Assembly (NCBI GenBank): GCA_937974415.1
Contig: CALJXB010000297.1
Span: 1 to 15,992 of the forward strand
Direction of reading: 5' to 3'
DNA: 15,992 nucleotides
Source of the DNA: an uncultured Kiloniellales bacterium
GTDB lineage: Bacteria > Pseudomonadota > Alphaproteobacteria > Kiloniellales > JAKSDN01
Within the stretch, counting starts at the first letter, position 1, and each line of letters starts with the position of its first letter. Positions 13,933 through 15,992 of the stretch are shown piece by piece. Both the position numbers and the translations under genes were made by a program. Below the pieces are notes generated by a model that had not been told where the DNA came from, searched no databases, and saw only the letters and a program-made list of their open reading frames with translations.

Positions 13933-14718
13933 ATGGACGGCGCCAGCGACAATTTGCACCTGGAATTCGTCGACGTGGCTTTGCGCCTGGTTGAGGACGC
14001 GGAGGCGCGGGGCATTCAGCTTAGAATACTCGGCTCCATCGCCTACCGCTTGCAGTGCCCCAAGAACCTGCACCTGTTTCAGGATATGGCCCGGGTCCTC
14101 ACGGACGTCGATTTCGCCGGCCTCAAGAGTCAGAACCAGGAAGTCCGCGAGTTTTTCCTGACCCAGGGCTACAAGCCGGACGAAGGGGTTTACATGGCCT
14201 CGGAAGGCGCCCGCCACATCTATCTCCACCCCGAGACCAACCTCAATATCGACGTCTTCGCCAACGAGCTCTACTTTTGCCACCGCATCCCCTTCGAGGG
14301 CCGGCTCGACATCGACTTCCCGACCATATCCACGACCGACTTGCTTCTGGAGAAGATGCAGATCGTCGAGATCAACCTGAAGGACTTCAAGGATACCCTG
14401 GTGCTCATGCTCGAGCATCCGCTCGGCTCGCCGGCCGACGGCAACAAGCACATCGACGTTCGCTACATCTGCGACATGATGGCCCACGACTGGGGCTTCT
14501 ATCACACCTTCACGACCAACTTGCGGCGCGTGGAGGGCTATATCTCGGAGTTTCCCTCGATCACGCCGGCCGAAGGCGACACCATCCGCGGGCGCATCAC
14601 GGAGCTGCTGGAGGCCATCGATGCCGCGCCCAAGTCCATGAAGTGGAAACTGCGCGCCAAGATCGGCACCCGCAAGATCTGGTACCAGGAGGTGACGGAA
14701 AAGTCGGCGCAGTTCTAA
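13933..14718 (+). CDS. Nucleotidyltransferase-fold family protein
   Basis: A 261-residue cytoplasmic protein. Near the N-terminus ILGSIAYRLQCP (32-43) followed by LTDVDFAGL (56-64) gives the GS...DxD arrangement (G34, S35, D58, D60) of the polymerase-beta-like nucleotidyltransferase fold. The remaining sequence includes a beta-rich NLNIDVFANELYFCHRIPFEGRLDIDFP stretch with acidic residues that could supply the third catalytic Asp, and a helical C-terminus. The ATG at 13933 has GGAG 7 bases upstream; an in-frame TTG at 13927 is less likely. It lies after the terminator-like hairpin, so it may be expressed separately from the ligase operon, and it precedes the hydrolase by 53 bases. Its substrate is not known; I see no adjacent HEPN-type partner. 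Confidence 0.65.
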   Translation: MDGASDNLHLEFVDVALRLVEDAEARGIQLRILGSIAYRLQCPKNLHLFQDMARVLTDVDFAGLKSQNQEVREFFLTQGYKPDEGVYMASEGARHIYLHPETNLNIDVFANELYFCHRIPFEGRLDIDFPTISTTDLLLEKMQIVEINLKDFKDTLVLMLEHPLGSPADGNKHIDVRYICDMMAHDWGFYHTFTTNLRRVEGYISEFPSITPAEGDTIRGRITELLEAIDAAPKSMKWKLRAKIGTRKIWYQEVTEKSAQF

Positions 14719-14771
14719 GCGCAAGATCCGCCTAGCCCCCTGCGCGGCGGGCACTCTGAGGGGAGCCGATC

Positions 14772-15620
14772 ATGGCCGACGATTTCGACGCGTTTGTCGC
14801 CCGCCAGAAAAAAGTTGTGCTGGACGGGCTGTCCTATTTGCCGCTCGAGGTGGCCTACACGGACGTGGGCGAGGGCGATCCGGTGGTCCTGCTGCACGGC
14901 ATCCCCACCTGGTCCTACCTTTATCACGACGTCATCCCGCTGCTCGAACCGCACTGCCGGGTGCTGGCGCCGGACTTCCTCGGCCATGGCTACTCCGACC
15001 GCCGCGACCGCTTCGACCGTTCGCTCAGGGCCCAGACCCGGATGGTCCTGCGCCTGCTCGACGAACTGGGCATCGAAAAGGCCACCATCGTCGGCCACGA
15101 CACCGGCGGCGGCGTGGCCTTGATCCTGGGTATCGAGCATCCCGAGCGGGTCGCCCGGCTGGTCCTGACCAACGTGGTGGCTTACGACTCCTGGCCGATC
15201 GACGACATGATCGATCTCGGCAATCCCAACTGGCGCGACAAGCCGGCCGCCGAGGTGGCGGACTTCGTCGCCTCGGGCCTCGGCGACGGCCTGCACAACG
15301 CCGAGCGGCTGACGCCCGAGTTCGCCCGCAGTATCGTCGCCCCCTACAGCGACGAGGCGGGCAAGATCAGCCTGATCCGCAATGCCAGCGCGCTGAACAC
15401 CAACCACACCACCATGCTGATCGACCGCCACAAGGACATCGCCGCGCCGACCCTGGTGCTGTGGGGCGTGCACGACCCCTGGCAGACGATCGGCGACGGC
15501 GAACGGCTGGCCGAGGAGATCCCCGGCGCCCGGCTGGTGCGCCTGGAGAACGCCTCCCACTGGCTGCAGCAGGACGCGCCCGGGGACTTCGCCGCCGCGG
15601 TCCGCCGATTCATCGCCTGA
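14772..15620 (+). CDS. Alpha/beta hydrolase, haloalkane dehalogenase/epoxide hydrolase-like
   Basis: A 282-residue alpha/beta hydrolase. The oxyanion-hole motif LLHGIPTWSYLYHD (40-53), the nucleophile elbow VGHDTGGG with Asp110 as nucleophile, the acid WGVHDPW (D235) and ASHWLQQDAP with His263 complete an Asp-Asp-His triad. An Asp nucleophile points to haloalkane dehalogenases or epoxide hydrolases rather than esterases. The residue after the nucleophile is Thr111, where haloalkane dehalogenases normally have the halide-binding Trp; the Trp in the oxyanion motif (W47) might partly compensate. The substrate class is therefore open. There is no signal peptide. GAGGGGAG precedes the ATG. It is followed 96 bases later by aceK on the same strand. 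Confidence 0.85.
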   Translation: MADDFDAFVARQKKVVLDGLSYLPLEVAYTDVGEGDPVVLLHGIPTWSYLYHDVIPLLEPHCRVLAPDFLGHGYSDRRDRFDRSLRAQTRMVLRLLDELGIEKATIVGHDTGGGVALILGIEHPERVARLVLTNVVAYDSWPIDDMIDLGNPNWRDKPAAEVADFVASGLGDGLHNAERLTPEFARSIVAPYSDEAGKISLIRNASALNTNHTTMLIDRHKDIAAPTLVLWGVHDPWQTIGDGERLAEEIPGARLVRLENASHWLQQDAPGDFAAAVRRFIA

Positions 15621-15716
15621 CGCGGGCCGGCGACTTCGGGTTCTCGAACCGTCCGCCATGGGCGATAATGTTCGGGGGCGCCGAGGACGGCGAGCCTTAG
15701 GGGGATGAGCGGGCCT

Positions 15717-15992
15717 ATGACGGAGCGTGTCGCAGCCAAGTCTGCCGGCCAAGATCGACGGCGACCGCCGGCGGAGCCGGATGACGGGATAGCCGCGGCG
15801 CTGGCCCAGTGGGTGCTCCGGGAGTTCGACGACTACTACAACGAGTCCCGCGGGATTCCGGAGCGGGCCAAGCAGGCCTTCGAAGACCGCCAGCCCGGCG
15901 ACTCCCTCATGTTGAGCCGCCGCCGCCTGTCGATCTACAGTGAGAAGATTCACGAACTGGCGCCGCGCATCGCCGAGCGCCATCCGCATTTG
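15717..15992 (+). CDS. aceK: Isocitrate dehydrogenase kinase/phosphatase, N-terminal part (partial)
   Basis: The reading frame from the ATG at 15717 is open for 92 codons to the window edge. After a poorly conserved Arg/Pro-rich tail, the sequence AAALAQWVLREFDDYYNES (27-45) followed by IPERAKQAFEDR (47-58) and RRRLSIYSEKIHELAPRI matches the helical N-terminal regulatory domain of AceK, which begins with an A-x-x-I/V-L-x-x-FD-x-x-Y pattern. AceK phosphorylates and dephosphorylates isocitrate dehydrogenase, directing carbon between the TCA cycle and the glyoxylate bypass. The kinase core is outside the window. An in-frame ATG at 15705 is possible but sits directly against the GGGGG ribosome site, so 15717 is preferred. 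Confidence 0.8.
   Translation, partial: MTERVAAKSAGQDRRRPPAEPDDGIAAALAQWVLREFDDYYNESRGIPERAKQAFEDRQPGDSLMLSRRRLSIYSEKIHELAPRIAERHPHL

Overview
The window is GC-rich chromosomal DNA with third codon positions mostly G or C, strong GGAG-type ribosome sites, and short gaps between co-oriented genes. The gene content suggests an alphaproteobacterium of the Rhodospirillales/Rhizobiales kind: a type III (GlnT-like) glutamine-synthetase homologue, a DUF1326 protein, a GrlR-fold protein, an amicyanin-like cupredoxin and an AceK start. The lineage is inferred from gene content only. I see no insertion sequence, phage gene, CRISPR array, tRNA or rRNA.

Layout. Position 1-66 (-) is the first 22 codons of a TenA-like gene, cut by the window edge. 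Next, on the + strand, are a SAM methyltransferase, a DUF1326 protein and a small NTF2/SnoaL-like protein, the last preceded by a perfect 16-bp palindrome. On the - strand are a homocysteine S-methyltransferase homologue and a small exported cysteine-containing protein. Divergent from these is a DyP-type heme peroxidase (+), then a 47-residue single-span membrane protein (+). A - strand pair follows: an exported His-containing helical protein and an amicyanin-like cupredoxin, separated by an 11-bp hairpin.

The most interesting region is 6751-13834. A TetR regulator (8676-9371, +) is divergent from a DUF1116/AllG-like protein (7229-8512, -), which is followed by a GrlR-like protein. Downstream of tetR, a tight + strand run encodes a GlnT/gamma-glutamylmethylamide-synthetase-like ligase, an Icc-related metallophosphoesterase and an APC-family permease, closed by a terminator-like hairpin. 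Two copies of the same 20-bp operator-like site (16/20 identical in opposite orientation) lie in front of the AllG-like gene/tetR and in front of the ligase. One TetR protein therefore probably controls the whole set. My reading is an inducible uptake and gamma-glutamylation route for an amine or ureide-type nitrogen compound, with an orphan carbamoyltransferase-type subunit. The substrate is unknown.

After the terminator come a nucleotidyltransferase-fold protein, an alpha/beta hydrolase of the haloalkane-dehalogenase/epoxide-hydrolase type, and the 5' end of aceK (isocitrate dehydrogenase kinase/phosphatase), which runs off the right edge.
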